64,000 nucleotides of DNA, from assembly GCF_001507435.1 (NCBI RefSeq), contig NZ_LMWH01000234.1, positions 35,046-99,045 of the forward strand, given 5' to 3'. This DNA is from Streptomyces sp. NRRL F-5122 (GTDB lineage: Bacteria > Actinomycetota > Actinomycetes > Streptomycetales > Streptomycetaceae). A program made the translations under genes and the position numbers. Positions 36,306 to 46,642 of this stretch are shown one piece after another. Under the pieces are notes generated by a model that was not told where the DNA came from, did no database searches, and worked only from the letters and a program-made list of their open reading frames with translations. The number at the start of each line of letters is the position of its first letter. The stretch's first letter is position 1.

Positions 36306-37672
36306 ACTCGCCGGCGGCGCAGACGGGGATCGCGGAACGGCTGACGGGTCTGGTCGGCGCCCTCCGCGCGCACGGCATCCGAATCGGCACCGGTGAGACT
36401 GTGGACGCCGCACAGGCGCTGGAGGCACTCGGGCTCGCCGACCGGGAGCGGCTGCGCGAGGGACTGGCCGCCACCCTGCTGCACGGCGAGGCCCAACGAC
36501 AGGTGTTCGACCCGGTCTTCGACGTGTACTTCCCGCGTCGCGTGGGAGGCCCGGAGGGTCGCGCGGACGCGGACCGGGACGCGCTGCGGGACCGGCTCGT
36601 GGCAGCACTCGCCGCCAACGACGAGGCGATGACGGCGCAGTTGGCCGTCGACGCGGTGAACGGCTTCGGCGGTTACGGCTCCTCGCCCGGTTCGGACGGC
36701 TGGTCGTCGTATCAGACGCTCGAGCGGCTGCGTCCACAGACCCTGCTGGCACGTGTGCGGGACACCGTCAGGGCGCAGAATGCGGTGTCCGGGTTCACCG
36801 ACCGGCTCCTGGAGGACGAGATCCGCAGGCGCATCGAGGTCTTCCGCAGGCAGGTCGCCACCGAGGCCCGGCGCCGGGTGGCCGAGCGACGCGGCAGGGA
36901 CGAGATCGCCACACGTGCGGTCGCGCCGACCTCCGACCGGGTCGACTTCCTGCTCGCGGGACGGACTCAACTCGCCGAACTGCGCAGGGCGGTGCACCCG
37001 CTCGCACGCAAACTGGCCACCCGGCTGGCGGCCCGCCGTCGTCGCGCCGCCCGCGGGACCATCGATCTGCGGCGGACGCTGCGGGGATCGCTGTCGACGG
37101 GCGGCGTGCCGATGCATCCGGTGTTGCGTCGCCGTCGTCCCGTCCGGCCCGAACTGGTGCTGCTGTGTGATGTGTCGGGTTCGGTGGCGGGATTCTCGGA
37201 CTTCACGATGCTGTTGGTGCAGGCGCTGCACGACCAGTTCAGCAAGGTGCGGGTGTTCGCCTTCGTCAACCGCGTGGACGAGGTGACCGGGCTCCTGGTG
37301 CACGGCGGGACCGACCCCCGGGGACTGGCCGCCCGCATCCGGTCGGAGACCACGGTGACGGGCTGGCACGACAGCAGTGACTACGGTTCCGCCTTCGGCG
37401 AGTTCGCCGAGCGGTACCCCGACGCGGTGGGTTCCCGCACCTCGGTGTTCGTCCTCGGCGACGCACGTACGAACATGAGCGACCCGAACCTCGCAGCGAT
37501 ACGGCGGATCTCGGAGAGGGCCCGCCGTGTCTACTGGCTCAATCCCGAACCACGCGCCCAGTGGGGCACGGGCGATTCCGCCGCGCCCGACTACGCCGGG
37601 CTCCTGGAGATGTACGAGTGCCGCAACGTGCGGCAGCTCAGCGCTCTCATCACTCGCCTGCTGCCGGTCTGA
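36302..37672 (+). CDS. vWA domain protein, CoxE-like
   Basis: 456 residues, soluble. N-terminal helical region (about 1-270), then PELVLLCDVSGSVAGFSDFT with an intact MIDAS motif DxSxS (Asp290) and VFVLGDARTN near the end. This is the CoxE/vWA partner of MoxR ATPases. GTG 36302 overlaps the ATPase stop codon (GTGA), so the pair is translated together. No molybdoenzyme or CO dehydrogenase gene is nearby, so the client is unknown. Confidence 0.87.
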   Translation: MNSPAAQTGIAERLTGLVGALRAHGIRIGTGETVDAAQALEALGLADRERLREGLAATLLHGEAQRQVFDPVFDVYFPRRVGGPEGRADADRDALRDRLVAALAANDEAMTAQLAVDAVNGFGGYGSSPGSDGWSSYQTLERLRPQTLLARVRDTVRAQNAVSGFTDRLLEDEIRRRIEVFRRQVATEARRRVAERRGRDEIATRAVAPTSDRVDFLLAGRTQLAELRRAVHPLARKLATRLAARRRRAARGTIDLRRTLRGSLSTGGVPMHPVLRRRRPVRPELVLLCDVSGSVAGFSDFTMLLVQALHDQFSKVRVFAFVNRVDEVTGLLVHGGTDPRGLAARIRSETTVTGWHDSSDYGSAFGEFAERYPDAVGSRTSVFVLGDARTNMSDPNLAAIRRISERARRVYWLNPEPRAQWGTGDSAAPDYAGLLEMYECRNVRQLSALITRLLPV

Positions 37673-37752
37673 CCACCACCGGCGTGGCTCCGGGCCCGCG
37701 TTACAACCGTCCGAGGGCGTCCCGAGTCATGTCTTCCTGAGGGGGTGACGTC

Positions 37753-38463
37753 ATGGCCGGTGCCACCGAGTGGCTGGTCCGCCGGCGGACGTCCGGGTGG
37801 GCGGTTTCGGGGCTGTTGCTTCTTCTCGGAGGTCTCACCCTGCTGGCGCTGCCATACCCGCACAGCCTCTCGGCGGCACGGGGATACCAGGAGACGTCCG
37901 GTTCGGTCGTCATCCCCGCGGAGGTTCGGGATCTGCGGAACATGTCCAACGGCCGGGGCGGCGAGTACTGGGTGGAGGTCCGGGGGCCGGCGTCGGTGTC
38001 CGGCCGGATCGAACTCGACGACCCGGATCCCGTACTGTCCAGGCTCAGCAGGGGTGACCGCGTCGGCATCCTCCTGTGGCACGGCCGCCGGACCGGCATC
38101 ACCTTCGACGGGCGGATCCAGGAAGCCGTCACGGCGCCGACCCTGGTACCGGGCCTGTGGCTGGCCGGTGGTCTGATTCTGCTGCACGGCGGGGTGTTCG
38201 CCCTCCACACCGTCGGCCGGCTGCGCCGCCTGACACACGAGCGGTTCCCGCCCGGGCGGGAGCCGGACGACAGCCTCACGCCGACCGGCAAGGTGATCGC
38301 GGTATCCGGCGCGGCCGCGTGTTTTGCAGGTCTCGTCACCTCCGCCCTGCACGAGCCCGATCCCCTGGTCTACATCACCATTTGGCCCCCCGTCGCAGTG
38401 GTCGCCCTCGTCGTGTGGGGCGTCGCGTGCCGCATTCGTGAGTGGAGATCGTTCCGGGCATGA
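37753..38463 (+). CDS. Membrane protein, unknown function
   Basis: 236 residues. Helices near residues 17-37 (AVSGLLLLLGGLTLLALPYP), 135-160 (LVPGLWLAGGLILLHGGVFA) and two in the C-terminal third. The loop between the first two is extracytoplasmic and about 90 residues long (GYQETSGSVVIPAEVRDLRN; GEYWVEVRGPASVSGRIELD), reminiscent of DUF3592-like proteins. ATG 37753 follows GAGGGGGTGACGTC. No clear partner. Confidence 0.6.
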   Translation: MAGATEWLVRRRTSGWAVSGLLLLLGGLTLLALPYPHSLSAARGYQETSGSVVIPAEVRDLRNMSNGRGGEYWVEVRGPASVSGRIELDDPDPVLSRLSRGDRVGILLWHGRRTGITFDGRIQEAVTAPTLVPGLWLAGGLILLHGGVFALHTVGRLRRLTHERFPPGREPDDSLTPTGKVIAVSGAAACFAGLVTSALHEPDPLVYITIWPPVAVVALVVWGVACRIREWRSFRA

Positions 38464-38691
38464 AGGTCGGCCTCCGATAGCCCAACGACGGCCGATCGCC
38501 ACGGGAAGTCGCGCGGGAATCGCGAAATACGCCCTGGTCGGCGCCGGTTGCGGCACGGCGGGTCGCACGCCCCGGGGCTTGGCGCATCTGCGCAATGGCC
38601 AGTTGCGCCAGTCCCGCGACATTGCCCACGGCTCGGGCCGAGCACATCCTCAGGTGGTTTTCCGATCTCCGCATCCCTTGAGGAGTGCTCC

Positions 38692-41600
38692 TTGCCTATC
38701 GTTCCCAGACTCCGACCAGGGCCGCTCGTGGTTGCCGTCGTCACCGCGCTGGCGGCGACGGCCATCCCGGCCGGCGCCGCGGCGCACCGTGATGCGGGCC
38801 GGGCGGTCTCGTCCGTCGACGCGGTGCATCGGCCCGCGGGCCGCGGTGACACCCACAGCGTCACCCTGATCACCGGTGACAAGGTCACGATCGGCACCGC
38901 GGCCGACGGCAGTGTCGTCCGGTCCTTCGAGAGCCCTGACGGCGCCACGTCCGGCTTCCACCGCGCGGTCATCGACGGCTCGACCTACGTGTACCCCGAC
39001 GAGGTCCTGCCGTACGTCAGCGCCGGGAAGCTGGACAAGCAGCTCTTCAACGTGACCCGGATGATCGCCGACGGCTACGACGACGCGCACAGCTCCCGGC
39101 TGCCGCTGATCGTCAAGTACACGGACGCCGCCGCGAGATCCCGCACCCAGCCCAAGGTGGCCGGCTCGACCGTCGTCCGCCGCCTGGACAGCATCCAGGG
39201 TGCGGCCCTCGCCCAGAACCGCAAGCAGGCAACGCAGTTCTGGGCCTCGCTGACCGGTGGTTCCGCGGCTACGGCCCGGTCCGCGAAGCCGGCCTTCGCC
39301 GGCGGCGTCGCCAAGGTCTGGCTCGACGGCAAGGTGACCGCCGACCTGGCCGACTCCACGGCCCAGATCGGCGCTCAGCAGGTCTGGGCGGAGGGTAACA
39401 CCGGTCAGGGTGTGAAGGTCGCCGTGCTCGACAGCGGCGCGGACACCGAACACCCGGACCTGGCCGGGCAGGTGGACGGCAGTGCCAGCTTCGTCCCGGG
39501 CGAGGACGACATCGCCGACTACAACGGTCACGGCACCCATGTCGCCTCGACCGTCGCCGGCACGGGCAGCGCCTCCGACGGGCAGGAGCGAGGTGTCGCC
39601 TTCGGAGCCCGGCTGGCCGTGGGCAAGGTACTCAACTCCGAGGGCAGCGGCCAGGAGTCGTGGATCATCGCGGGCATGGAGTGGGCGGCCCGGGACCAGC
39701 ACGCCAGGATCATCAGCATGAGCCTGGGCGGCGGCGGTGACCACACCGACCCGATGAGCCAGGCCGTCGACGATCTCAGCAAGGACACGGGCGCGCTGTT
39801 CGTCGTCGCGGCGGGCAACGGCGGCCCGCACTCCATCAGCAGCCCCGGTGCCGCAAACGCGGCCCTGACCGTGGGCGCCGTCGACTCGGCCGACCAGCTC
39901 GCCGACTTCTCCAGCCAGGGTCCGCGGGACGGCGACGCCGGGCTGAAGCCGGAGATCACCGCACCCGGGGTCGACATCCTCGCGGCACGTTCGCACTACC
40001 GTCGTGGCTCCGGCTACTACACCACGATGAGCGGCACCTCGATGGCCACGCCGCACGTCGCCGGCGCCGCCGCGCTGCTCGCCTCCGAGCACCCCGACTG
40101 GACGGGCGCGCAGCTGAAGGAGGCACTGGTCAGCAGCGCCAAGGCGACCCCGTTGTACACCCCCTACGAGGCGGGCGCGGGCCGGCTCGACGCGCGGGCC
40201 GCGGTGCACACCACGCTCTTCGCCACCACGACCGCCTACTCCGGCTTCCACACCTGGCCCCCGAAGCCTGGTGAGACCGACGTCCAGAAGGTGACGTACA
40301 CCAACGTCGGCGACGCTCCGGTCGATCTCGACCTGGCGATCAACGGCACCGTGCCGACAGGGTTGTTCACGCTCTCGGAGAACCGGGTCACCGTCCCCGC
40401 GCACGGCACCGCCTCGGTCACGCTGACCGCGGAGCTGGACCGTCTGGGCGGCGACCAGTCGGTCAGCGCCATGATCACCGGCACCGACAACTCCGGTGCG
40501 GCCAGGGCCCGTACGCTGATCGGCGCGGCCCGGGAGGGCCGGCGTCAGAACCTGACCGTCGTCGCGAAGGACCGCTCGGGCAATCCGCTGGCCGGCAGGG
40601 TCCTCCTCAGCGCCGAGCACCTCTTCACGGTGCTGGACCTCGACGCGTCCGGAACCGGCACGGCACGACTGCCTGTCGGGAACTACAGCGGCTGGCTCAC
40701 CGCCGATGTGCAGGGTGCCGGCGGCCCGCACTCGCGGGGCATGGCCCTGCTCGCCTTCAACGACGTGCAGTTGGACCAGGACCGTACCGTCAGCCTGGAC
40801 GGCCGCAAGATGCGACGGATTCTGGCACGCGTGCCGCAGCAGACCACCGCCGTGGCACCGCGCCTGGACGTCCACAGGTCGTTCACCGACAGCCTGGTCG
40901 AGTCGTCGATGCTGCCCGATCCGTCCTACGACAGCATCTGGGCGCTTCCGACCGGGAAGAAGGTCACCGCGGGCGAGTTCGAGTTCGGCGCCCGCTTCCG
41001 CCTGGAGCAGCCGGCGCTGACCCTCGGCACGAAGTCGAAGACCTTTGCCGACCCGCTGGTCAAGCGTGCCGCCAGGCCGCTGCCCGCCGGGACCCGGACG
41101 CTCACCGCGGTCTACGCGGGTACGGGCACGGCCGAGGAGCTCGCGCGGCAGCACGTGCGGGGCAAGGCCGTGGTGGTCCAGGGAGACGGCACAGCCGGGA
41201 TCAAAGCACAGGCGGACGCCGCCGCGGCGGCGGGCGCGCAGGTGCTCGTGGTGGTCAACGACGGCACCGGCCGGCTCCAGCCCTGGGACGAGACTCCCTG
41301 GAGCCCGGAGAGCCCGGCTCCGCTGACGGTGGCGACCCTCGACGCCGACCAGGGCGCGGAACTGATCGGTTCGCTCCGGCACAGCGCGGTCGCGCTCAAG
41401 GTCACCTCCCACCCCACGACCGACTATGTCTACGACGTGGTGCACCACTGGACCGGTGCCGTCCCGGCGGACCCGACCTGGCAGGAGGAGTCGAAGGACC
41501 TGGGACGGGTGGACGTCTCGTTCCGCAACTACCGTCAGGGCAAGGCGATGGAGTTCCGTCCCGACGTCTGGCGGGGCTGGGCCGTCGGCAACCAGCTCAC

Positions 41601-42405
41601 TACGCCCGCCCAGGGCGAGCGGACCGACTGGGTCACCTCCGGCGCGACCTGGCTGGACGACGCCTTCATCCAGGGCGAGACGGGACAGCACGCGATCGAC
41701 GTCCTGCACTACCCGGCCCGGAAGACCGCCGAGGTCGACTGGTTCGGCCCGATCCAGCGGCCCCGCATGGGTCCGATCGGCTACCAACCGGTGCGCTACC
41801 TCGACACGATGTACATCACCGCTCCCGGCTGGGGCGACTCGGGCTCCGGCCATGTCGGCGAGGCCGGAGCGAACTTCGACGTCAAGGACTGGATGTCCCT
41901 CTACCAGGGTGACCAGCAACTCGACTGGGGCAATGCCGAGTGGCTTCAGGTCCCCGGACTCGGGGCGGAACGCCTGCCCTACCGGCTCGTGGTCGACAAC
42001 GACCGGGGCGCCTGGGCCAACCCGTACTCGACGCACACGCTGACCGAGTGGGACTTCACCTCCGCGGTCACCGGCAGTGACTCGACGGTGTCCCTGCCGC
42101 TCATCCAGCTCGACTACGGGGTGGACACCGACAAGGCCGGCCGGGCCGATCGGCACGCCCGGTTGTCGGTGGCCGCGTCCCACCTGCCCGGTACAAAGGC
42201 CTCGATCGGGAAGCCCACGCTCGACGTCTCGTACGACGACGGCGCGACCTGGCAGCGGGCCGCGCTCGGCGGCCAGGGCGACGGATGGGGGACGGCACTG
42301 CGGGCACCGAGGTCCGCCCGCTTCGTCAGCCTCCGGGTCACGGCCCGGGACAGTGACGGCAACAGCGTCTCGCAAACGATCACTCGGGCCTTCGGCCTGC
42401 GCTGA
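38692..42405 (+). CDS. Secreted S8 (subtilisin-like) serine protease
   Basis: 1,237 residues. Signal peptide PLVVAVVTALAATAIPAGAA. A propeptide of about 190 residues precedes the protease domain, whose catalytic triad is intact: Asp247 in VAVLDSGAD, His280 in NGHGTHVAST, Ser450 in GTSMATPHVAG, with AAGNGG for the oxyanion Asn. Downstream are an Ig-like segment (about 520-650), a PA-like domain around residue 830-900 (VRGKAVVVQGDGTAG), and a long C-terminal region ending in beta-rich sequence. TTG 38692 is chosen after AGGAG with a six-base spacer. Such large Streptomyces subtilases act outside the cell, in nutrition or development. Ends at a hairpin. Confidence 0.9.
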   Translation: MPIVPRLRPGPLVVAVVTALAATAIPAGAAAHRDAGRAVSSVDAVHRPAGRGDTHSVTLITGDKVTIGTAADGSVVRSFESPDGATSGFHRAVIDGSTYVYPDEVLPYVSAGKLDKQLFNVTRMIADGYDDAHSSRLPLIVKYTDAAARSRTQPKVAGSTVVRRLDSIQGAALAQNRKQATQFWASLTGGSAATARSAKPAFAGGVAKVWLDGKVTADLADSTAQIGAQQVWAEGNTGQGVKVAVLDSGADTEHPDLAGQVDGSASFVPGEDDIADYNGHGTHVASTVAGTGSASDGQERGVAFGARLAVGKVLNSEGSGQESWIIAGMEWAARDQHARIISMSLGGGGDHTDPMSQAVDDLSKDTGALFVVAAGNGGPHSISSPGAANAALTVGAVDSADQLADFSSQGPRDGDAGLKPEITAPGVDILAARSHYRRGSGYYTTMSGTSMATPHVAGAAALLASEHPDWTGAQLKEALVSSAKATPLYTPYEAGAGRLDARAAVHTTLFATTTAYSGFHTWPPKPGETDVQKVTYTNVGDAPVDLDLAINGTVPTGLFTLSENRVTVPAHGTASVTLTAELDRLGGDQSVSAMITGTDNSGAARARTLIGAAREGRRQNLTVVAKDRSGNPLAGRVLLSAEHLFTVLDLDASGTGTARLPVGNYSGWLTADVQGAGGPHSRGMALLAFNDVQLDQDRTVSLDGRKMRRILARVPQQTTAVAPRLDVHRSFTDSLVESSMLPDPSYDSIWALPTGKKVTAGEFEFGARFRLEQPALTLGTKSKTFADPLVKRAARPLPAGTRTLTAVYAGTGTAEELARQHVRGKAVVVQGDGTAGIKAQADAAAAAGAQVLVVVNDGTGRLQPWDETPWSPESPAPLTVATLDADQGAELIGSLRHSAVALKVTSHPTTDYVYDVVHHWTGAVPADPTWQEESKDLGRVDVSFRNYRQGKAMEFRPDVWRGWAVGNQLTTPAQGERTDWVTSGATWLDDAFIQGETGQHAIDVLHYPARKTAEVDWFGPIQRPRMGPIGYQPVRYLDTMYITAPGWGDSGSGHVGEAGANFDVKDWMSLYQGDQQLDWGNAEWLQVPGLGAERLPYRLVVDNDRGAWANPYSTHTLTEWDFTSAVTGSDSTVSLPLIQLDYGVDTDKAGRADRHARLSVAASHLPGTKASIGKPTLDVSYDDGATWQRAALGGQGDGWGTALRAPRSARFVSLRVTARDSDGNSVSQTITRAFGLR

Positions 42406-42424
42406 CGTCGCCCGATGCGCAGAC

Positions 42425-42463
42425 CCGCCGGGCGGGGCCGCCGACAGCGGTCCCGCCCGGCGG
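42425..42463 (+). terminator. Terminator of the S8 protease gene
   Basis: CCGCCGGGCGGGGCCGC (42425-42441), loop CGACA, GCGGTCCCGCCCGGCGG (42447-42463), with one G-T pair, 19 bases after the stop codon. It converges with the GH36 gene. Confidence 0.8.
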
Positions 42464-42676
42464 CATGTGGCGGCCCTTCGATTGCCCCGGAGGTGAGACC
42501 GTCATCCTCGGCGCACGCACCGGCAGCCTGGCGACCCTGTCCACCGAGCCCGGCCGGGCTGCGTAAGGCCCAGGTCCAGCCTCGAGGCGACCGACACCGA
42601 GCGGGAAGCCGGGGCGTAACCGACGGCGGCGCGGTCGTCCGTAGGGAGACCCGTCAAAGCCAGGAGAGGAACGAGT

Positions 42677-42720
42677 GGTGGCCGGGGCGGACCCGTTGCA
42701 CAGGTCACACCCCGGCCACC
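42677..42720 (-). terminator. Terminator of the GH36 gene
   Basis: GGTGGCCGGGG (42677-42687) and CCCCGGCCACC (42710-42720), perfect 11-base arms around a 22-base spacer, lying 28 bases past the GH36 stop on the reverse strand. Confidence 0.65.
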
Positions 42721-42747
42721 GCTTCGGACCGGTCCCGTCCGGGGTCG

Positions 42748-44943
42748 TCAGGCGACGGCCGACTCCTCGGTCCGGCGCACCTCGAGCAGCAGCGCCTGGT
42801 CCGGGTTGAGGTTCGGCATGGGCAGTCCGGCGATCGCGAGGACGGCCCCCGGCAGTGTCAGCCAACCGTCAAGCGCAGAAGCCAGCCAGGCCGGGCCCGA
42901 GGTCTGGTGGAGAGACGGCAGGCCCAGTTCGGTACGGACCCGGACCTGGTAGGTCGCCTCGGCGGCCAGCCCGGGCAGGGGTACCCGTCCGTACTGGCCC
43001 TCGGGCGATGTGGCCACCCGCGCCCAGCAGTAGACCGCGGACGCCCGGTCCTGCGACACGACCCCGTGCAGCAGGGTCGCGTCGCCGCCGAGGTCCGCAC
43101 GGACGGTACGGCCGCTGTGCAGCAGCGGGCGCAGTTCACGGTAGAGAGCGGTCCAGGCGGTGAGCCGGGCGAGCTCCTCGGGGGTGCAGCGGGTGATGTC
43201 CTGCTCGATTCCGGCGTGCCCGAACAGGGCCGTGATCAACCGGAAGGTGTCGGAGGTGACCCGGTCGGTGGTGTGGCTGGTGGCGGAGCCGACATGGGCG
43301 CCCATCAGCTCGGGCGGCAGCAGCTGGGCGGTCCACCGCTGGATGCTCTGACGCTCGACCGGGTCGATGCAGTCCGAGGCCCACACCCGGTCGGTCCTGG
43401 CCAGGATGCCGAGGTCCACGCGACCACCGCCGCTGGCGCAGCTCTCGATCTCCAGGCCGGGGTGGCGCTCCTTGAGGGCGTCGATGAGCCGGTACAGCGC
43501 GAGCACCTGGGCGTGGGCGACCGGACGGTCCCCGGCGCCGTGAACGGCCTCGTGCAGTTCACGGTTGTGGTCCCACTTCAGGTAGCCGATGCCGTATTTG
43601 TCCACCACGGCGTTGAGCGCGTCCAGGAGGTAGTCCCACACCTGGGGGTTGGCAAGGTCCAGGACGTACTGGTTCCGTGAGGACGGGCCTGCTCCGCGGG
43701 ATGGACCCAGCACCCAGTCGGGGTGTTCCCGGGCCAGATCGGAGTCGAGATTCACCATTTCCGGCTCGACCCAGAGGCCGAACTCCATGCCGAGCGAGCG
43801 CACATGGTCCACCAGCGGCGTGAGTCCTTCGGGCCACACGACCGGATCGACCGTCCAGTCCCCCAGACCGGCGTTGTCGGAGCGGCGTCCGCGGAACCAG
43901 CCGTCGTCCAGGACGAACCGCTCGACACCGACCTCGGCGGCCTTGTCCGCCAGTCGCAGCAGCCGGTCCAGGTCGTGGTCGAAGTACACCGCCTCCCAGC
44001 TGTTGAGGATGACCGGGCGCGGACTGCGCGGATGGTTGGGCCGGTCCCGCAGCAGGGTGTGGAAGCGTTCGGCGAGTCCGTCGAGCCCTCGGCCGGACCA
44101 GGCGAAGTGGCACACCGGGGTGGTGTAGGACTCCCCCGGGGCGAGGCGGATCTCTCCCGCCCGCAGCAGCTCGCCGCCGCCGAGCACGGCTGCATGGGCG
44201 CCGGCGCCCTCCGGAAGCTGCTCGACCAGGTACTGCTGGTCGCCGCTCCAGGCGATGTGCACGCCCCACACCTCGCCCGCTGCGAACCCGAAGCCGGGCA
44301 CCCCCACCGTCACGAGATATGGCGAGTCCAGTCCCGGCTTTCCACGCCGCACCTGCCGCGCGTAGGTACCGAAGCCCAGCGGTCGGCGCTGAGGCGAACG
44401 CTCCCGGCTCCACTTGCCGGTGAAGTCGAGGATCTCCTGGGCCCTGCGGGGCAGCGGCAGCAGGGTGGCGACCTGCGCCAGGTCGTACGGCGCAGGGTCG
44501 GCGTCCTCGTGCCGGGTGATCCGGCTCTCCACGGCAACCACCCCGGAGGGCTCCAGCCGGTAGGTGACCGTGACGTCCAGCCCGGCCCCGGGTTCGGTGA
44601 GCCGCAGGGACAGTTCCCCGCCCTCGTCCTGCGCCTGGTACGAGGTCCCGGCCAGGCTCAGCCGGGGTGCGGTGGAGGCGCCGGCCAGATGGCCCTGGTG
44701 GGCGGGGGTCCCCGACCATCCGTCGGCCTCGGTGGGCCAGACCGTGAAACGGCGGGGGATGTCGATGGAGTTGTTGAGCACGGCGGGCTCACCGGTGAGG
44801 GCGAGTGCGGCCAGGGCGGACTCCGGCAGGTCGCCCAGGTCGGCCCCCCAGTGCAGGACTCTGGGCACCGGCTCGGCGAGCTCCACGACGAGTGAGGTGC
44901 CTGCCGCGCGCAGGGCGAGGATCCGCGCGGTGGTGTCAGACAT
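42748..44943 (-). CDS. GH36 alpha-galactosidase
   Basis: 731 residues, no signal peptide, so cytoplasmic. The nucleophile is Asp458 in YLKWDHNR and the acid/base Asp524 in ASDCIDPVER; ERFVLDDGWFRGRRSDNAGL and LWVEPEMVNLDSDLAREHPD are standard GH36 motifs. A beta-sandwich fills the first 330 residues. Hydrolyses terminal alpha-galactose from raffinose-type sugars or galactomannan fragments. ATG 44943 follows AAAGGAAAGGA. It is followed upstream by a truncated GH27 gene on the same strand and a divergent ROK repressor, an apparent galactoside locus. Confidence 0.94.
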   Translation of the reverse strand: MSDTTARILALRAAGTSLVVELAEPVPRVLHWGADLGDLPESALAALALTGEPAVLNNSIDIPRRFTVWPTEADGWSGTPAHQGHLAGASTAPRLSLAGTSYQAQDEGGELSLRLTEPGAGLDVTVTYRLEPSGVVAVESRITRHEDADPAPYDLAQVATLLPLPRRAQEILDFTGKWSRERSPQRRPLGFGTYARQVRRGKPGLDSPYLVTVGVPGFGFAAGEVWGVHIAWSGDQQYLVEQLPEGAGAHAAVLGGGELLRAGEIRLAPGESYTTPVCHFAWSGRGLDGLAERFHTLLRDRPNHPRSPRPVILNSWEAVYFDHDLDRLLRLADKAAEVGVERFVLDDGWFRGRRSDNAGLGDWTVDPVVWPEGLTPLVDHVRSLGMEFGLWVEPEMVNLDSDLAREHPDWVLGPSRGAGPSSRNQYVLDLANPQVWDYLLDALNAVVDKYGIGYLKWDHNRELHEAVHGAGDRPVAHAQVLALYRLIDALKERHPGLEIESCASGGGRVDLGILARTDRVWASDCIDPVERQSIQRWTAQLLPPELMGAHVGSATSHTTDRVTSDTFRLITALFGHAGIEQDITRCTPEELARLTAWTALYRELRPLLHSGRTVRADLGGDATLLHGVVSQDRASAVYCWARVATSPEGQYGRVPLPGLAAEATYQVRVRTELGLPSLHQTSGPAWLASALDGWLTLPGAVLAIAGLPMPNLNPDQALLLEVRRTEESAVA

Positions 44944-45180
44944 GCAGAGTCCTTTCCTTTCCTTTGTGCCGGCCCGCCGGTCGGCACCTGGTCAGGGGCC
45001 GTGTGCGGCGGGCCGGACACCGGGTGACCGGCTTTCGGACGCCGGTCGCTGTCGGTTGTTCAGCTCTTCGTGAGCAGATTCCTGCTCGTGTCCCTCATAT
45101 TTCAGCAGGTCGACGTCGCTGACGGTGCCGGTCGACCGCGCAGCGATGCGACAAGGGTGCGGTTTCCGGAGGGTGGGTGA

Positions 45181-46314
45181 TCACGGGGTGACCCGGTCCG
45201 CGTCGGAGGCGTAGTCGTCGGCGTTGCCGAAGGTGATCGTGTTGGCGCCCGCCTTCAGGTGCACGGGCACGGTGATGGACTTCGGGCGGCCCCAGTTGTT
45301 GTCGTTGCTCCCGGGCAGCGGCACCTGGGAGGACGTTCCACCCGTGGTGACGACCATCGTGCGCCCCGAGGAGCCGTCGGTGTAGTCGATCTTCATCAGG
45401 TAAGTGCCGTCCACGGGCACCGAGACGTTGTGGATCGCCACCGATCCGCTGTAGCCGACGCTGCCTACCTTCTTGCCGCCCGAACATGCGGCGCAGTCAG
45501 CGAGGGAGGCGTTGCCGCCGAGAGTGTTGGTCGCGGCCTCCGCCTCGTACGCGACCGGTCCGCCGACGGCGGGGGTGGTGATCGCCACGGCCTTGCCTGG
45601 CGCGGAGGACCGGCCATTGGCGTCGTGGGCGACGACGGTGAAGGAGTGCCCGGTGCCCGGGCGGACCCCGCTCACCGTGGCGGAGGTGCCGGTGACGGTG
45701 ACGGCCCTTGACCCGTTCGCGTAGACGTCGTAGCCCGTGGTGGCGCCGCCCGAGTTCACCGCGTCCCAGGCCAGCGAGACGACGTCCTTGGTGGTGCAGC
45801 AGGGCGCACGATAGATCGGCGTGTTGCCGTTGTTGTAGTAGTGCTGGTAGAGGCCCACTGCCAGATGGAGGCCGAACTTCAGGCCCTTCTTGTGCAGTTG
45901 GTCCCCGATGTACTTCATGCCGTGCGGAAACATCTTCGGGTCCGCGGTCGGCCGGGCGTAGCCGTCCGAGACGTTCGTGCCGTTGTCGACGTTCCAGCCG
46001 GCGTCCAGGTTCACGTAGTTGTAGCCGTGGGACTTGAGCTTCGACGCCAGGACTCCGGCCTGCTCCAGGACATGGGACTCGGTGAGCCAGTTCTCCCCGC
46101 CGTAGCCGGGGAAGTTGGTGGATTCCAGACTCCACGTGCTGTACCCCATGTACGGCTTGGCGGCCACCGGCGCGGTGGAGTCGGCAGGGGCGACGAGACC
46201 GGAGACCCACTCGGGAGCGGCGGCCCGGGCGGCGGCAAGCACGGTGAGGGCCACCGCGAGTGCAGTGGCGCAGATGAGCGTTCGAAGACGTGCGGGGCGA
46301 ACGGGACGAGCCAT
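45181..46314 (-). pseudogene. Truncated GH27 alpha-galactosidase-FnIII-CBM35 remnant
   Basis: An intact 377-codon frame but a broken enzyme. After a signal peptide (LICATALAVALTVLAAARA) it has the GH27 start KPYMGYSTWSLESTN, YNYVNLDAGWNV and KGLKFGLHLAVGLYQHY, then stops resembling GH27 at about residue 160. The barrel strand carrying the nucleophile (normally YxKxD) and the acid/base are absent. It runs straight into the latter part of an FnIII domain (VSLAWDAVNSGGATTGYDVY) and a CBM35-like C-terminus (YEAEAATNTLGGNA). An in-frame deletion of roughly 200-300 codons is inferred. ATG 46314 follows GGAG. It could still be secreted and bind sugar, so it may not be dead as a protein. Confidence 0.8.
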
Positions 46315-46642
46315 GGACGTACTCCATCTCGGCGCGACTGCAAGCCGCCTTCCGCCTGGAGGAATCGAGCAGGATCGAGGCCGGTGAACCGGTGGGCGAG
46401 GTTGGTCTCGGAGCACCGTCCAGAGAGATCGACGAGGAGTGTGCGGCTACGCTCCCCACCGGGGCACCTGGGCGGCCCCGACGACGAGTGCGGCGAATGT
46501 AGGCAGGATTTCCTTCCATCGTCAACATAGTCCGGTCCGAGGAGCCCACCTACCGCCCGCCCCCGTGTCCGGAGTACCCGATAAATCCCCCAAGATTCGA
46601 CCCTGAGCACGGCGCAAATCCCCTCATATCGCCCTTGCATTA
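46315..46642. other. Divergent promoter region between GH27 remnant and ROK gene
   Basis: No gene seen. Base composition becomes notably less GC-rich toward 46600-46650 (CTTGCATTAATTTCCAG), consistent with the ROK promoter. Confidence 0.45.

Noticed and set aside
38650..42375. Reverse-strand frame of 1,241 codons across the S8 protease
   Set aside because: Same GC shadow; the forward frame has an intact catalytic triad.
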